Assembly: GCA_037071015.1 (NCBI GenBank)
Contig: JBAMOY010000001.1
Location: forward strand, 682,001 to 746,000
Source: JBAMOY01 sp037071015
Lineage (GTDB): Bacteria > Bacillota_I > Bacilli_A > RF39 > UBA660
DNA length: 64,000 bases
Direction: 5' to 3'
The notes under the pieces are model-generated. The model had not been told where the DNA came from. It worked only from the letters and a program-made list of their open reading frames with translations, and ran no database searches. Numbering within the stretch: the stretch's first letter is position 1; the number at the start of each line of letters is the position of its first letter. Shown piece after piece: positions 26,953 through 36,498 of this stretch. The translations under genes and the position numbers were made by a program.

Positions 26953-28302
26953 CTATTTTTCTTTTTTATTTCCTGTAAATTTGTAACCTTGATTTAATAA
27001 TGGACTATTAGTACAAGTATCCCATTTATAGTCTTTTGTACCATCAATTAAAGAACGCGTTCTATAGCTATATAATGTCACCTCAGAAGTTACTGTGCGA
27101 TTTTCATAAACAGGATCTTTTCTTGTTGAAGTTCCATATCCTTTAAGTACTTGTTTAGAGCCATATACATCTTCAACTTTTGAAGTCCACTCTGTACAAG
27201 TATATTGTGGTTTCTTCACTGGAATTTGACTACGTGTATAAACGGTATAAACATATTCAATACCATTAGCACATAATCCACAGTTTGCATTATATTGTGT
27301 TTTTAAGAAAACGTATTTTTTAGTAGCAGTATCAGCTGGCACATTTTGATTACTAAATGTCTGTGTACCACTGGCTGTCCATTCACCATATTCATATTCA
27401 CCAGTATTTACATATGTAGTTGTATATTTAGCACAACTCTTAGTAGTTTTAGTTCCTATTTTTACATTAACTGTTTCATAAATAGGTTTTGATTGGTCAT
27501 AATATGTAACCGTTTTATATCCAATTAATACCTTTTGTTCTTTAGTTGTAGTTGTCGTTTTTGTTCTTACTTGCTTTAAAGAAGTTTCATAAGCAGGTGT
27601 TTCAGAATAAGCAGACCAACTACCCCAATCACTATAACTTGCATCTGTTACTTTTAAATATTCACAAATATATTCCTTATTATCTGGAACTTCATTTTTC
27701 TTACAATAACAATCAGCTGAATCCTTATTAACTAAAGTATAACCAGATGGGCAACTGTCAATTGGACACTTTTTACTTGGTTGTGGTGTCGGTGTTATTG
27801 GTTTTGGATTCGTTGGATTAATGACTGGTGTTTTAACATCTTCTTCATTCTTTTCACAAATCGTTGTCTTACAATAATCATAGCATCCCATATAAACTAA
27901 TAAATAGTTCTCTTCATCTTCACATTTTAAATTAATTTTCATGATGTATTCTTCATCTTTTTTAGTAACCTCAACGTAAGATTCAGTTTCACTACAAGCT
28001 CGACCCTTGCTATCAGTAAATGGTAAAATTATTTTTAAATCTAACATTTCACCTAGAGTCATTGACACCTTATCACCAACTTCTTTTGGCAATCTAGGTG
28101 TTGTGTAATAACTCTTAGCAGCTTCCTTCATAGCAATAATGTTTTCATTAAACACATTGTCATAAGTCGGAACGTTAATTAAATTTTCTACTTGTTTTCT
28201 AGTTGGGAAAATCCACATTAAAATAAATACAAAAATTATTACAAACAAAATTTGTAACATCACATCTCTAATTGAGAAACTATCTTTTCTTTCATTATAC
28301 AT
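26953..28302 (-). CDS. Membrane-anchored Cys-rich protein with thrombospondin-like segments
   Basis: 449 aa from ATG 28302 (MYNERKDSF), which has GAAGGGGGC upstream. One TM helix (12-32), then an extracellular domain. A Pro/Thr linker (157-178) leads to a Cys-rich part whose segments resemble thrombospondin type 1 repeats (SYSDWGSWSAYS at 223-232; YEYGEWTASGTQTF later). Many Tyr/Thr beta strands and more than 15 Cys suggest disulfide-bonded beta structure. Probable surface or adhesion protein; co-transcribed with the 613-aa gene. Confidence 0.75.
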   Translation of the reverse strand: MYNERKDSFSIRDVMLQILFVIIFVFILMWIFPTRKQVENLINVPTYDNVFNENIIAMKEAAKSYYTTPRLPKEVGDKVSMTLGEMLDLKIILPFTDSKGRACSETESYVEVTKKDEEYIMKINLKCEDEENYLLVYMGCYDYCKTTICEKNEEDVKTPVINPTNPKPITPTPQPSKKCPIDSCPSGYTLVNKDSADCYCKKNEVPDNKEYICEYLKVTDASYSDWGSWSAYSETPAYETSLKQVRTKTTTTTKEQKVLIGYKTVTYYDQSKPIYETVNVKIGTKTTKSCAKYTTTYVNTGEYEYGEWTASGTQTFSNQNVPADTATKKYVFLKTQYNANCGLCANGIEYVYTVYTRSQIPVKKPQYTCTEWTSKVEDVYGSKQVLKGYGTSTRKDPVYENRTVTSEVTLYSYRTRSLIDGTKDYKWDTCTNSPLLNQGYKFTGNKKEK

Positions 28303-28417
28303 AATAATGCCCCCTTCAAAATTTATTGGTTTGTATTCTATCACCATTTAAAGATTTTGTCAAATTAAACAAAGCCTTTTCTTACATAATAAATTTTATC
28401 ACAAATGACATGTATAG

Positions 28418-28690
28418 TCAAACGTTTATTTGAACAATTGTACACCCACTATTGTACATATATTGCTTAAAATCTATTACGTTTTTATCTCGTTTTAACG
28501 TATCCAATGTTACCTTCTTAATTACACCACTACCAATACCATGAATTATAACTAAAATGGCATTCTTCATTATCAAATTATCATGAATAAAGTCATCTAT
28601 AGCAACCTTTGCGCTTGCCATATCATATCCATGCAAATCTAAAGTCGGTAAATTATCAATAAAAATAACACTATTTAAAGTCGACTTCAT
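28418..28690 (-). CDS. Stand-alone Smr domain protein
   Basis: A 90-aa protein that is just an Smr domain, the nuclease/RNA-binding module found at the C-terminus of MutS2. Signatures: LDLHGYDMASA and the glycine loop IIHGIGSGVI. ATG 28690 lies inside the end of the PfkB gene (20-base overlap, different frame), so translation is coupled. Role could be nucleic acid nicking or ribosome-linked RNA cleavage; not determinable here. Confidence 0.82.
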   Translation of the reverse strand: MKSTLNSVIFIDNLPTLDLHGYDMASAKVAIDDFIHDNLIMKNAILVIIHGIGSGVIKKVTLDTLKRDKNVIDFKQYMYNSGCTIVQINV

Positions 28691-29564
28691 ATTTTTTTAT
28701 TTCTTCTTTAGTAGGAATAGAGTATTTACTACCAACTTTAGTTACTGATAAAGCTCCAGCTATATTAGAGATTTTAAGTACCTTTTCCAAAGGTAACTTT
28801 TGAGCAATACCATAGGTAAATGCACCGTGAAAAATATCGCCGGCACCCGTTGTATCAACAGCTCTAACCGATAATGACGGCATCATTCTGACTTGATTAT
28901 TTAAACCATACAAACAGCCTTTATCCTCAAGAGTTATAACAATCTCATTTTTAAATTCTCGCCTCATAAAATTATATAATTCTATCATATCATTATTACT
29001 GTTTATTTTAATACCACTAACAGTTTCAGCAAACTCTTTAGAGCAAACTAAGTAATTAACGCGCTTCGATAATTTTACAATTTCTTCAGTAGGTCGCCCT
29101 GCATCAATAATTGATATGGCATTCGGATATAAATCCAAAACATTATTTGTCATTTCAATCTCTTGACCATCACATAAAATAATGTCTGGTTCGAAGTCTA
29201 TATTGCAAGTAGTCATAGCCATACTTTTACTACGATAAGTAAAGATGGTTCTTCTGCCATTTTCTTTATTAGCAACAATAAAACTATTAGTAGTAGCATA
29301 TTCATCACTTATATCTAAGTATTTAGTATTAACTCCAACACTCTCTAATTCATCTTTTATCTTTTTTCCATACTCATCATTTCCAACAATTCCAGCAAAA
29401 GATACATCTAATCCCCACTTAGATAATAAATAAGCTGCATTAGCTGCTGGTCCGCCACCACACTCAACACGATTATCAATACGATTTTTAGTATTTTCCT
29501 TTGGAAATTTATCAACTACCATTGTTATATCATATGCAGCATGTCCTATAACTAGAATCTTCAT
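28671..29564 (-). CDS. PfkB/ribokinase-family carbohydrate kinase
   Basis: 297-aa sugar or nucleoside kinase. N-terminal VECGGGPAANAAY substrate motif and C-terminal DTTGAGDIFHGAF with the catalytic Asp and anion hole. The substrate cannot be named (ribose, fructose-P and nucleosides are all possible). Start is ATG 29564, with AGGTGAT just upstream, three codons inside the longest frame. Confidence 0.9.
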   Translation of the reverse strand: MKILVIGHAAYDITMVVDKFPKENTKNRIDNRVECGGGPAANAAYLLSKWGLDVSFAGIVGNDEYGKKIKDELESVGVNTKYLDISDEYATTNSFIVANKENGRRTIFTYRSKSMAMTTCNIDFEPDIILCDGQEIEMTNNVLDLYPNAISIIDAGRPTEEIVKLSKRVNYLVCSKEFAETVSGIKINSNNDMIELYNFMRREFKNEIVITLEDKGCLYGLNNQVRMMPSLSVRAVDTTGAGDIFHGAFTYGIAQKLPLEKVLKISNIAGALSVTKVGSKYSIPTKEEIKKYEVDFK

Positions 29565-29588
29565 TAGTATCACCTATTATTATTATAA

Positions 29589-29622
29589 CAAAAAATAGTA
29601 ATTTTTACATTACTATTTTTTT
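29589..29622 (-). terminator. Intrinsic terminator upstream of the PfkB operon
   Basis: AAAAATAGTAAT / ATTACTATTTTT hairpin. The following 160 bases to the ABC-F stop hold no recognisable feature. It may end the ABC-F transcript. Confidence 0.65.
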
Positions 29623-29786
29623 ATTATGAATATATTTGACAATAAGATATATTTTTACAAGAAATAAGAAAAAAATTCCTCTCCTCTAAATGTTTCATTC
29701 ATTATTCAAATCAGAAATATACATCTTTGAGTGTTATAACCTTTAGCAAATTCATTATCTTTAAATACATTTTAATTCGTTAACTA

Positions 29787-31622
29787 TTATATCAGACTTT
29801 CCCATTCCTCTTCTTTATCCTTTATTTGTATGTTTAATTCATCTATTTCTTTTTGAAGAGTACTTGCCTTATTATAATCTAAATATATTTCTTCTTTCAT
29901 CATTTCTTGATTTAATATATCTAATCTTTTATATAACTTGTTTAATTGACTTTCTACCTTAGTCAAACTATTTTTTTCACTTTTTACTACTTCTTTTTTT
30001 ACTTTTTCTTCTATAACTTCCACATTTATCTTATTATTTTTATCTTCTATGTATTCATCATAACCATATTTATAATGTTTAATATTATTATTTTCAAATG
30101 CTATTACTTCATCTGCTACTTGTTTGATAAAATATCTATCATGAGATACAAATATAATAGTTTCCGGATATTCTTTTAAAGTCTTTTCTAAATTTTCTTT
30201 ACTTATCATATCTAAGTGATTGGTAGGTTCATCTAAAAATAATAAGTTAGATTTAGAATAAAATATTTCACATAATAATAATCTTACTTTTTCTCCTCCT
30301 GATAATACTTTTAATTCTTTATTTACATCTAATCCTGTAAACATAAATGCTCCTAAGGCTTTTCTAATTTCTTCATTATCTAAATCAGGATATTTATTTT
30401 GAAATTCTTCTATAATTGTTCCATTAGTTGTAAATTCTAAATTTTGATCAAAGTAACCATATTTGACATTATATCCATAAGTTACTTTTCCCTCTATTGG
30501 TTTTATTATAGAGCATAACGTTTTTAAAAGTGTTGATTTACCTATACCATTAGCCCCTATAATACCTATTTTTTTGCCTCTTTCAACTTCTAAACTTAGT
30601 TTACCTAAAACTTTATCATAACCAAAAGATATTTCTTTAACCGATAATACCTTTTTACCTGGCTTTAGTATATCTTTAGTATTAGCCTTAAATGTTTTTG
30701 TGTTTTCTTTGCGTGGCTTATCTATTAAATTTATTCGTTCTATTTGTTTTAATTTAGACATAGCCATAGATGCTTTAGTAGGTTTATACCTAAATCTTAA
30801 AAATACATCGTTTAATCTTTTTATTTCTTTTTGTTGATATTCATAATCTTTTTCTAATTTATCTTGTCTTTCTTGTTTTAATTTAACAAACTTCGTATAA
30901 TTACCTACATATCTAATTGTTTCTCCATATTCTATATCATATATTATATTTACTGTATTATCTAAAAACATCCTATCATGACTTACTATTATGAATGCTT
31001 TCTTGTAATTTTTAAGATATGTTTCTAACCATTCTATAGTATTCATGTCCAAATGATTGGTAGGTTCATCCAATATCAATAAATCCGGAGCTGATAGCAA
31101 TAATTTCATAAATGATATTTTCATTTTTTCTCCGCCGGAAAAATCACTTATTAATTTATTTTTTTCTTCTTCCTTAAATCCAAATTTATTTATCATTATG
31201 CTTACATCTTTTAAATATGTATAACCACCTAATTGTTTATAATTTTCCATTAAATCAGAATACTCTTTTATATTCTTTTCATTATCTAAATTTTTTTCTA
31301 ACTTTTTTATTCTTTTTTCTATATTAATTATTTCTTTATATGACGATGATAATTCTTCTAATAAAGTTAATTCTTCATTTATCTTAATTTGTTTTAAATA
31401 ACCTATCTTTATATTACCTATCTTAGTGACTTTAAATTCTTTTTCACCTATTCCAACTGATAACATACTATTATCTATAATAGAATTTAATAATGTAGTT
31501 TTACCAGCACCATTTCTACCTACTATCGCTATATGTTCTGAATCATTTATTTCAAAATTTATATTTTCTAATATAGTCTCTCCTTTTATTTCTATTGCTG
31601 CATTTTCTATTTTTATTTTCAT
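29787..31622 (-). CDS. ABC-F family ATPase
   Basis: 611 aa with two ABC domains and no membrane segment. First: GRNGAGKTTLLNSI and LLILDEPTNHLDM; second: GANGIGKSTLLKTL, LSGGEKVRLLL and LLFLDEPTNHLDM. A charged inter-domain linker (about 240-330) and a C-terminal Lys/Glu coiled coil are present. ABC-F proteins act on the ribosome, either as translation factors (EttA/Uup/YfmR types) or as antibiotic protection factors. The sub-class is not clear; the Ile/Lys/Asn-rich sequence and position near the cassette array leave acquisition possible. Confidence 0.9.
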   Translation of the reverse strand: MKIKIENAAIEIKGETILENINFEINDSEHIAIVGRNGAGKTTLLNSIIDNSMLSVGIGEKEFKVTKIGNIKIGYLKQIKINEELTLLEELSSSYKEIINIEKRIKKLEKNLDNEKNIKEYSDLMENYKQLGGYTYLKDVSIMINKFGFKEEEKNKLISDFSGGEKMKISFMKLLLSAPDLLILDEPTNHLDMNTIEWLETYLKNYKKAFIIVSHDRMFLDNTVNIIYDIEYGETIRYVGNYTKFVKLKQERQDKLEKDYEYQQKEIKRLNDVFLRFRYKPTKASMAMSKLKQIERINLIDKPRKENTKTFKANTKDILKPGKKVLSVKEISFGYDKVLGKLSLEVERGKKIGIIGANGIGKSTLLKTLCSIIKPIEGKVTYGYNVKYGYFDQNLEFTTNGTIIEEFQNKYPDLDNEEIRKALGAFMFTGLDVNKELKVLSGGEKVRLLLCEIFYSKSNLLFLDEPTNHLDMISKENLEKTLKEYPETIIFVSHDRYFIKQVADEVIAFENNNIKHYKYGYDEYIEDKNNKINVEVIEEKVKKEVVKSEKNSLTKVESQLNKLYKRLDILNQEMMKEEIYLDYNKASTLQKEIDELNIQIKDKEEEWESLI

Positions 31623-31750
31623 GTCATCACCTCAAGTTCATTATTCATGTCTTCTTTTATTATTCATATTTTTATATTTAATAATAGAAACATCTATTAC
31701 AATAAAAATTATAATTATAATTATATAATACCACAACGTTATAACAAATG

Positions 31751-31780
31751 AAAAGACTAAGATTTTCTTTCTTAGTCCTT
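31751..31780 (-). terminator. Intrinsic terminator of the tandem HD gene
   Basis: AAAGACTAAG / CTTAGTCCTT hairpin with TTTT on the minus strand. Confidence 0.75.
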
Positions 31781-31802
31781 ATATTTTTTATTAATTTTCA
31801 TG

Positions 31803-33332
31803 TTATATTCCTCGATTTTTTAAAACTTTCTTATAGGCAATTTCTCCTTGCTCATCTTTAACTCTATGTTCTCTTGATGTAATATGATTTACTTCACAAT
31901 ATCTATTTTTAAATTCTTCTTCTTTTTTCAATAAATCTCTCATATCATTGATAAACACTTTATATGCTTCATCTTCAAAAAACATGTTTTCTGGATTTTT
32001 TTCATCATATTTTTTTGAAAGTCTTTCAATTGTATAATCTAAGTATTCTTCAATATTTGTCTCGGGCATTCTTTCATGAGCAACAAAGAAGCTTCTTATA
32101 AATACTATTTCTATTCTTGTATTTCTATCAGCTGATGAAATGAGTTTTCCATATACGCTTCTTGGCTCGTCTTCTTTTGAAGAACGGTGATCTTCTATTG
32201 CCTCTTTAATTATTTGTTTTTCTTCAGAAGTGAAGAATTTATCCATTACTTCATCATTCATAAAATTTCTAGCTGCAATTAAATGATGTATAGAATGATC
32301 TTCATATTTTCCCCAATCATGACAAGACGCTATTGCATACATCATATCATCATCTAAACCTAATTTAAAAGTATCATTTAATGCAAAACTTCTTCTTATT
32401 ACTTCTAAAATATGAGCAATATTATGACCACCATCATTTTTTTCATATTCAGGAAATATGTACTCTTCAACATAATCTTTCAAATCTTGTCTAACATTTT
32501 TAGTATAATATTCTAATTCATCAATTCCATTTGCTTCCAGTATCATATTCCTAAATACATCAAATGGTTTATTATAATCATCTTTTAAAATATCATATAC
32601 AGTATATAATACTTCATCTAGAGACATATTAGAATTATGTCTTTTTATCTCATCAAAAGTTAATTTTAATTTATTATTTAATCCATTTACTTCCATAAAT
32701 TTTCTCCTAAATTTAACTTCATCTTCTGCTAAAACCGAAATTTCTTTTAAAAAATTTTTGTAATCCAAATCTTCAAAATACATTTTTTCGGCTGCATAAC
32801 CTTTTTTACCAAATTTATTAATTATATGCAGTCTTGATTCTTCTATTATCTCATCTAAAGAATCATTAGGATTATGTTCTACTCTATAAGCATATGTTCT
32901 TTTTAATGGCACTTCTACTAAGGTGTTTCTATCAGCTGAAGAGACAATTTTCCCATATATGCTCCTTGGTTCTACTTCTAAACTTGCTCTATGATCACAG
33001 ATTGCCTCTGCCATAGTTTGAATTTCATTTTCAGTGAAAAACTTTCTTAAATTCATGTCTTCAAGTAACATATCAGCAGATACCCTTTCATGATTTTTAG
33101 CATCTATGTAATGCCCTATATCATGATAAGCTGCTATCACATAAACCATATCATAATTAATATCATCTTGTTTACTAGCAAATTTTAAACTTCTATCTAT
33201 TACGTATCTAATATGGTCTAAATTATGTCCAAAATCATTCTTTTTGTAAATAGGGAAAATAGTATTTTCTATATATTTTTTTAATTCTTGACTTATTTTT
33301 ATATTTACCACCTTTACATATAAGTATATCAT
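31803..33332 (-). CDS. Tandem HD-domain phosphohydrolase (two fused copies)
   Basis: 509 aa made of two homologous HD-superfamily modules. Copy 1 has GHNLDHI, AAYHDIGHYIDAKNH, ICDHRAS and SSADRNTLVEV; copy 2 has GHNIAHI, ASCHDWGKYEDHSIHH, IEDHRSS and SSADRNTRIEI. Both retain the metal-binding His and Asp, so both may hydrolyse phosphate esters, probably of nucleotides. The start is unclear: AAAGGTGG about 25 bases inside the longest frame (ATG 33332) suggests initiation at a GTG or ATA there. Just outside the left end of the cassette array. Confidence 0.82.
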   Translation of the reverse strand: MIYLYVKVVNIKISQELKKYIENTIFPIYKKNDFGHNLDHIRYVIDRSLKFASKQDDINYDMVYVIAAYHDIGHYIDAKNHERVSADMLLEDMNLRKFFTENEIQTMAEAICDHRASLEVEPRSIYGKIVSSADRNTLVEVPLKRTYAYRVEHNPNDSLDEIIEESRLHIINKFGKKGYAAEKMYFEDLDYKNFLKEISVLAEDEVKFRRKFMEVNGLNNKLKLTFDEIKRHNSNMSLDEVLYTVYDILKDDYNKPFDVFRNMILEANGIDELEYYTKNVRQDLKDYVEEYIFPEYEKNDGGHNIAHILEVIRRSFALNDTFKLGLDDDMMYAIASCHDWGKYEDHSIHHLIAARNFMNDEVMDKFFTSEEKQIIKEAIEDHRSSKEDEPRSVYGKLISSADRNTRIEIVFIRSFFVAHERMPETNIEEYLDYTIERLSKKYDEKNPENMFFEDEAYKVFINDMRDLLKKEEEFKNRYCEVNHITSREHRVKDEQGEIAYKKVLKNRGI

Positions 33333-33372
33333 AAATTTTATATATTTTTTAGCCGTTTATTAATATAATTGC

Positions 33373-33486
33373 AAAAAATACTAGATTTCTCTAGTCTAAT
33401 TTACTTATTAGTTATTTTTTTCTTTAACAGCAGCTTGTACCACATTTTAATTTATGATGCCTTAATATAAATTTAAGTTAGATGAC
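33373..33486 (-). repeat. ppdK-tail repeat, copy 1 (left boundary of cassette A)
   Basis: The 57-bp core 33381-33437 is identical to copies 2 and 3. The core carries ten terminal ppdK codons including the stop, 12 spacer bases and the hairpin GACTAGA / TCTAGTC, here with one pair changed. The next 49 bases (33438-33486) match copy 2 at 43 positions. It serves as transcription terminator for the cassette A operon, whose last gene ends at 33502. Left of the core the sequence is unlike the other copies, as expected for the original chromosomal flank. Confidence 0.93.
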
Positions 33487-33501
33487 CATTATGCGCTTAA
33501 T

Positions 33502-34344
33502 TTAATTTTTCTTATAAACTTTTTCTTTTCTAATATTATATCTATTCTCAACATCCTTATAATAAAGTTCTTTAGTTTCTAAAGATATAGTTGCTTTACT
33601 TATATAATATTTTGCCAGTTCTACCATTTCTTTAAATATTTTTAATTTTTCTATAGCATTTTTATTCAAATCATTAGATAAACTACTATCATATTTTAAA
33701 TAATGATATCCTACATAGTCTATTGCTTTTACCTTACTAGATTTTGCTATAAGATACGGGGTTATAGGAAAATCTTCTAATACTTTAGTATTAGGATAAC
33801 ATACATCATTAAAAAGTTCTCTTTTCATCGCATAAGTCCAGGGAAATGTATTTATATTTCTTTCTCCAAAACACCAAAGTAAGAAAGCTTCTTCACCCGT
33901 TATAATATCCGTTGGTTTACAAGAATATCTATATAAATTTTTTCCTTGCTCGTTTATAATTTGTTTTTCACCTACTGGTTCTATTACATTTTGAAATCTT
34001 ATAATATCTAAATCCAAATCGTAATATTTATTTATTTCTTGTAACAATGAAACTTCAACATAATCATCCGGATCAACTGACAAAAGATACTTACCTTTAG
34101 CTTTAGATACAAGAATATTTCTTGTTTCACCAATTCCTAAGTTCTCTTCATTTCTATATACAGTTAATTTATCACAAAATTTTTCTATTTCTTTTAAATA
34201 TTCATATGACCCATCATAAGAACAATCATCTACAACAATAATTTCATAATTAGAAAAATTCTGGTTAACAATTGTTAAAAAATATTTCTTCAAATATTCT
34301 ATCTTATTATAAACCGGAACCATTATTGTATATTTAATCATCAT
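33502..34344 (-). CDS. GT2-family glycosyltransferase
   Basis: 280 aa, GT-A fold. N-terminal MVPVYNKIEYLKKYF, the nucleotide-binding EIIVVDDCSYDGS, the metal-binding SVDPDDYVE (DxD) and a later EDFPITPYLIAKSS with likely catalytic acid. No membrane segment, so it is cytoplasmic and transfers sugar from an NDP-sugar to an unknown acceptor. It overlaps the upstream radical SAM gene by 11 bases; last gene of the cassette A operon. GGGGAG ahead of ATG 34344. Confidence 0.9.
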   Translation of the reverse strand: MMIKYTIMVPVYNKIEYLKKYFLTIVNQNFSNYEIIVVDDCSYDGSYEYLKEIEKFCDKLTVYRNEENLGIGETRNILVSKAKGKYLLSVDPDDYVEVSLLQEINKYYDLDLDIIRFQNVIEPVGEKQIINEQGKNLYRYSCKPTDIITGEEAFLLWCFGERNINTFPWTYAMKRELFNDVCYPNTKVLEDFPITPYLIAKSSKVKAIDYVGYHYLKYDSSLSNDLNKNAIEKLKIFKEMVELAKYYISKATISLETKELYYKDVENRYNIRKEKVYKKN

Positions 34345-35140
34345 TATTCTCCCCTAAACAAAATGTTCTATCACATAAAGAACATTCTCCACAATTGTCT
34401 ATAATTTTCTTGTTGTATTCTTCTTTTTTATTTACTAAGTTTATAGCATCTAAAATATTGCCAGAAAGTATTAACTTAAAAAAATCATTTTTCAATTTTT
34501 TTTCAATACTATCGAAACTATCGCTAATAAGATTACCTAAAGGCGGAATACATTTCCAAGTACATATATATACATCACCATTAACATCCAAAAACAAATA
34601 AGGTGTGTTAATTGTTTTGGTAGTATTCATACAGTTTCGTTTTTCAATATACTTATCATTCAAATTTTTAGCTTTTCCTATATTTACAACTTTATCTTGT
34701 ACTAAAAATTTAATAACTGGTGTATTGTATGCCTCATATTGTTTTAAGTTACGAACCTTTTCTAAATCTACACCGCCATCTTTATGAAATAGATCGTCTG
34801 AAAATCTTATAGAATCAACACCCATTGTTTTAAGTTCAACAAATAGCTCTTTAGAATTTTTATTCTTATAGAAATAAATACCATTTGATTCTAATTCTAT
34901 TTTTATATTTTTATTTTTTTCCTTTATCTTTTTTATAGTATAAAAAAGTAATTCTTTAACTAAAAATATTTCCCCTCCAGTTAAAGTGACAGAAATAGTA
35001 CTAATTGGCATCTTTTCAACTATTTTATCAATATCTTGGAAAGACATTGTTTTTTTATGCTTGTTGCTATTTAAATTCATATAACAGTGAGAACAATTAG
35101 CATTGCACATTTCAGTTAAAATAATATTAAATTTATACAT
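34334..35140 (-). CDS. Radical SAM protein 2 of cassette A
   Basis: 268 aa. The radical SAM cluster motif is EMCNANCSHCYMN near the N-terminus, with the SAM-binding TLTGGEIFL. A C-terminal Cys set (YICTWKC, then NCGECSLCDRTFC) suggests a SPASM/twitch-like auxiliary FeS domain, as in enzymes acting on peptides or complex small molecules. Starts nine bases after the larger radical SAM gene, with AGGTGG upstream. Substrate unknown. Confidence 0.85.
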   Translation of the reverse strand: MYKFNIILTEMCNANCSHCYMNLNSNKHKKTMSFQDIDKIVEKMPISTISVTLTGGEIFLVKELLFYTIKKIKEKNKNIKIELESNGIYFYKNKNSKELFVELKTMGVDSIRFSDDLFHKDGGVDLEKVRNLKQYEAYNTPVIKFLVQDKVVNIGKAKNLNDKYIEKRNCMNTTKTINTPYLFLDVNGDVYICTWKCIPPLGNLISDSFDSIEKKLKNDFFKLILSGNILDAINLVNKKEEYNKKIIDNCGECSLCDRTFCLGENNDD

Positions 35141-35148
35141 AATACCAC

Positions 35149-36498
35149 CTAATAAGTCAACATAAATTCAACATCATTTAAATCATTTAATATTGATAAT
35201 TGCGCTCTAATTAAATCCATAACCTGATTATCATAAATAGAACAGCACGAAGAACATTTTTTTGGAACATCCTGTCTAATTCTACAACCGTTTTTTCCAT
35301 CGATTATTTCTTCCAACTCTTCTTTTTTACCTAATAATTTTCCATAATGAGAATCTTTAATATCTTTTATTTTTTCCCAATGCGTGCAAATAACCAAATT
35401 AGGACCATATAAAATTGGTGATACCAACGAACTATAACATTGACTTGGTTTATAATTATCATCTAGTTTTCTGTCATAATACATATAATCCAATTTGCTA
35501 GGAACTTGAATATGCATTAAACCATATTTTTTATATTCTTTATTTAATCGTTTTAATTCCAAAACCGCCTCATCATTCAATTTATATTTTTCAATCTCTT
35601 CTCCCTCTGGAACTAAAATTTTTACTATTTGAAAACTATCCGCTCCTATTTCACCTAGTTTTTTAGCAGTTTTAATATACTCTCCAACATTTTCCGGTCT
35701 CATACAAGTTCTGGCTCCTATCATTAATTCCCCTTCTCTACCATATTCTTTCCTTTTATCAACTAATTTTTTTATCAAATCCATAGCATCATTGTAAGTA
35801 AATTCTTGATTTCTATTTTTTTGAATAGAATATTTAGAATACGCTTCTTTGCATACACCAGGAAAACTAATTCTAATATAATATGCATATTTTGCTAAAG
35901 CATCAATTGTTTCATCATTTAACCTTGAACCAGAAGAAATATAAACACATCGCATATTACATTCTTCTTTAGCATATTTTATTAATTCTGCCCTATAAGG
36001 ATACATATCAGGATTACCTTCTCCAGACATTTCAAATCTTAAACTATCTAATCCTCTTTTTTTAGAATAACGGGCTATTTCTTTTAATACATTCTTATAA
36101 TGGTTAATATCAAAATTTGTAAAATTTAAATTATCCTTTGCCCATTTTCTAGTATCAACAGCTAGGCAGTCTTTACAATTAAAATCACAAAAATTATAGT
36201 CATGGGAATCTAATGACATAATAGGGTAATTTAAAATTTCACCTTTCATTTTCTTTAACATAATATTAGCGTAATCTAAAATGCTTAAAGGATAAAAATG
36301 TTGATTGTGAATCATACTCAATTCAAAAATTATTTTTTGGGTACTTTTCTCTACTAGTATCAAACTTTTAGCTTTCATTAATCTTTCTTTAGCATTCAAA
36401 GAATTAATACTTTTACTTATATATTCATTAACTTCATTTTCTATATGTTTATCAGGAATTGAGTATACTACATTATTTTTATCAATTGCTATTTTCAT
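35149..36498 (-). CDS. Radical SAM protein 1 of cassette A
   Basis: 449 aa. Motif CDFNCKDCLAVDTRK around residue 106 (CxxxCxxC), preceded by about 100 residues of an extra N-terminal domain. C-terminal cysteines (QCYSSL, ICTHWE, GCRIRQ, KCSSCCSIYD) form a probable auxiliary cluster domain. Its C-terminal end (CSSCCSIYDNQVMDLI) resembles that of the 39311-40405 protein (CDDCASIFENDLLYTV), so the two are paralogs. Substrate unknown. The start overlaps the second DUF402 gene by 17 bases. Confidence 0.85.
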   Translation of the reverse strand: MKIAIDKNNVVYSIPDKHIENEVNEYISKSINSLNAKERLMKAKSLILVEKSTQKIIFELSMIHNQHFYPLSILDYANIMLKKMKGEILNYPIMSLDSHDYNFCDFNCKDCLAVDTRKWAKDNLNFTNFDINHYKNVLKEIARYSKKRGLDSLRFEMSGEGNPDMYPYRAELIKYAKEECNMRCVYISSGSRLNDETIDALAKYAYYIRISFPGVCKEAYSKYSIQKNRNQEFTYNDAMDLIKKLVDKRKEYGREGELMIGARTCMRPENVGEYIKTAKKLGEIGADSFQIVKILVPEGEEIEKYKLNDEAVLELKRLNKEYKKYGLMHIQVPSKLDYMYYDRKLDDNYKPSQCYSSLVSPILYGPNLVICTHWEKIKDIKDSHYGKLLGKKEELEEIIDGKNGCRIRQDVPKKCSSCCSIYDNQVMDLIRAQLSILNDLNDVEFMLTY

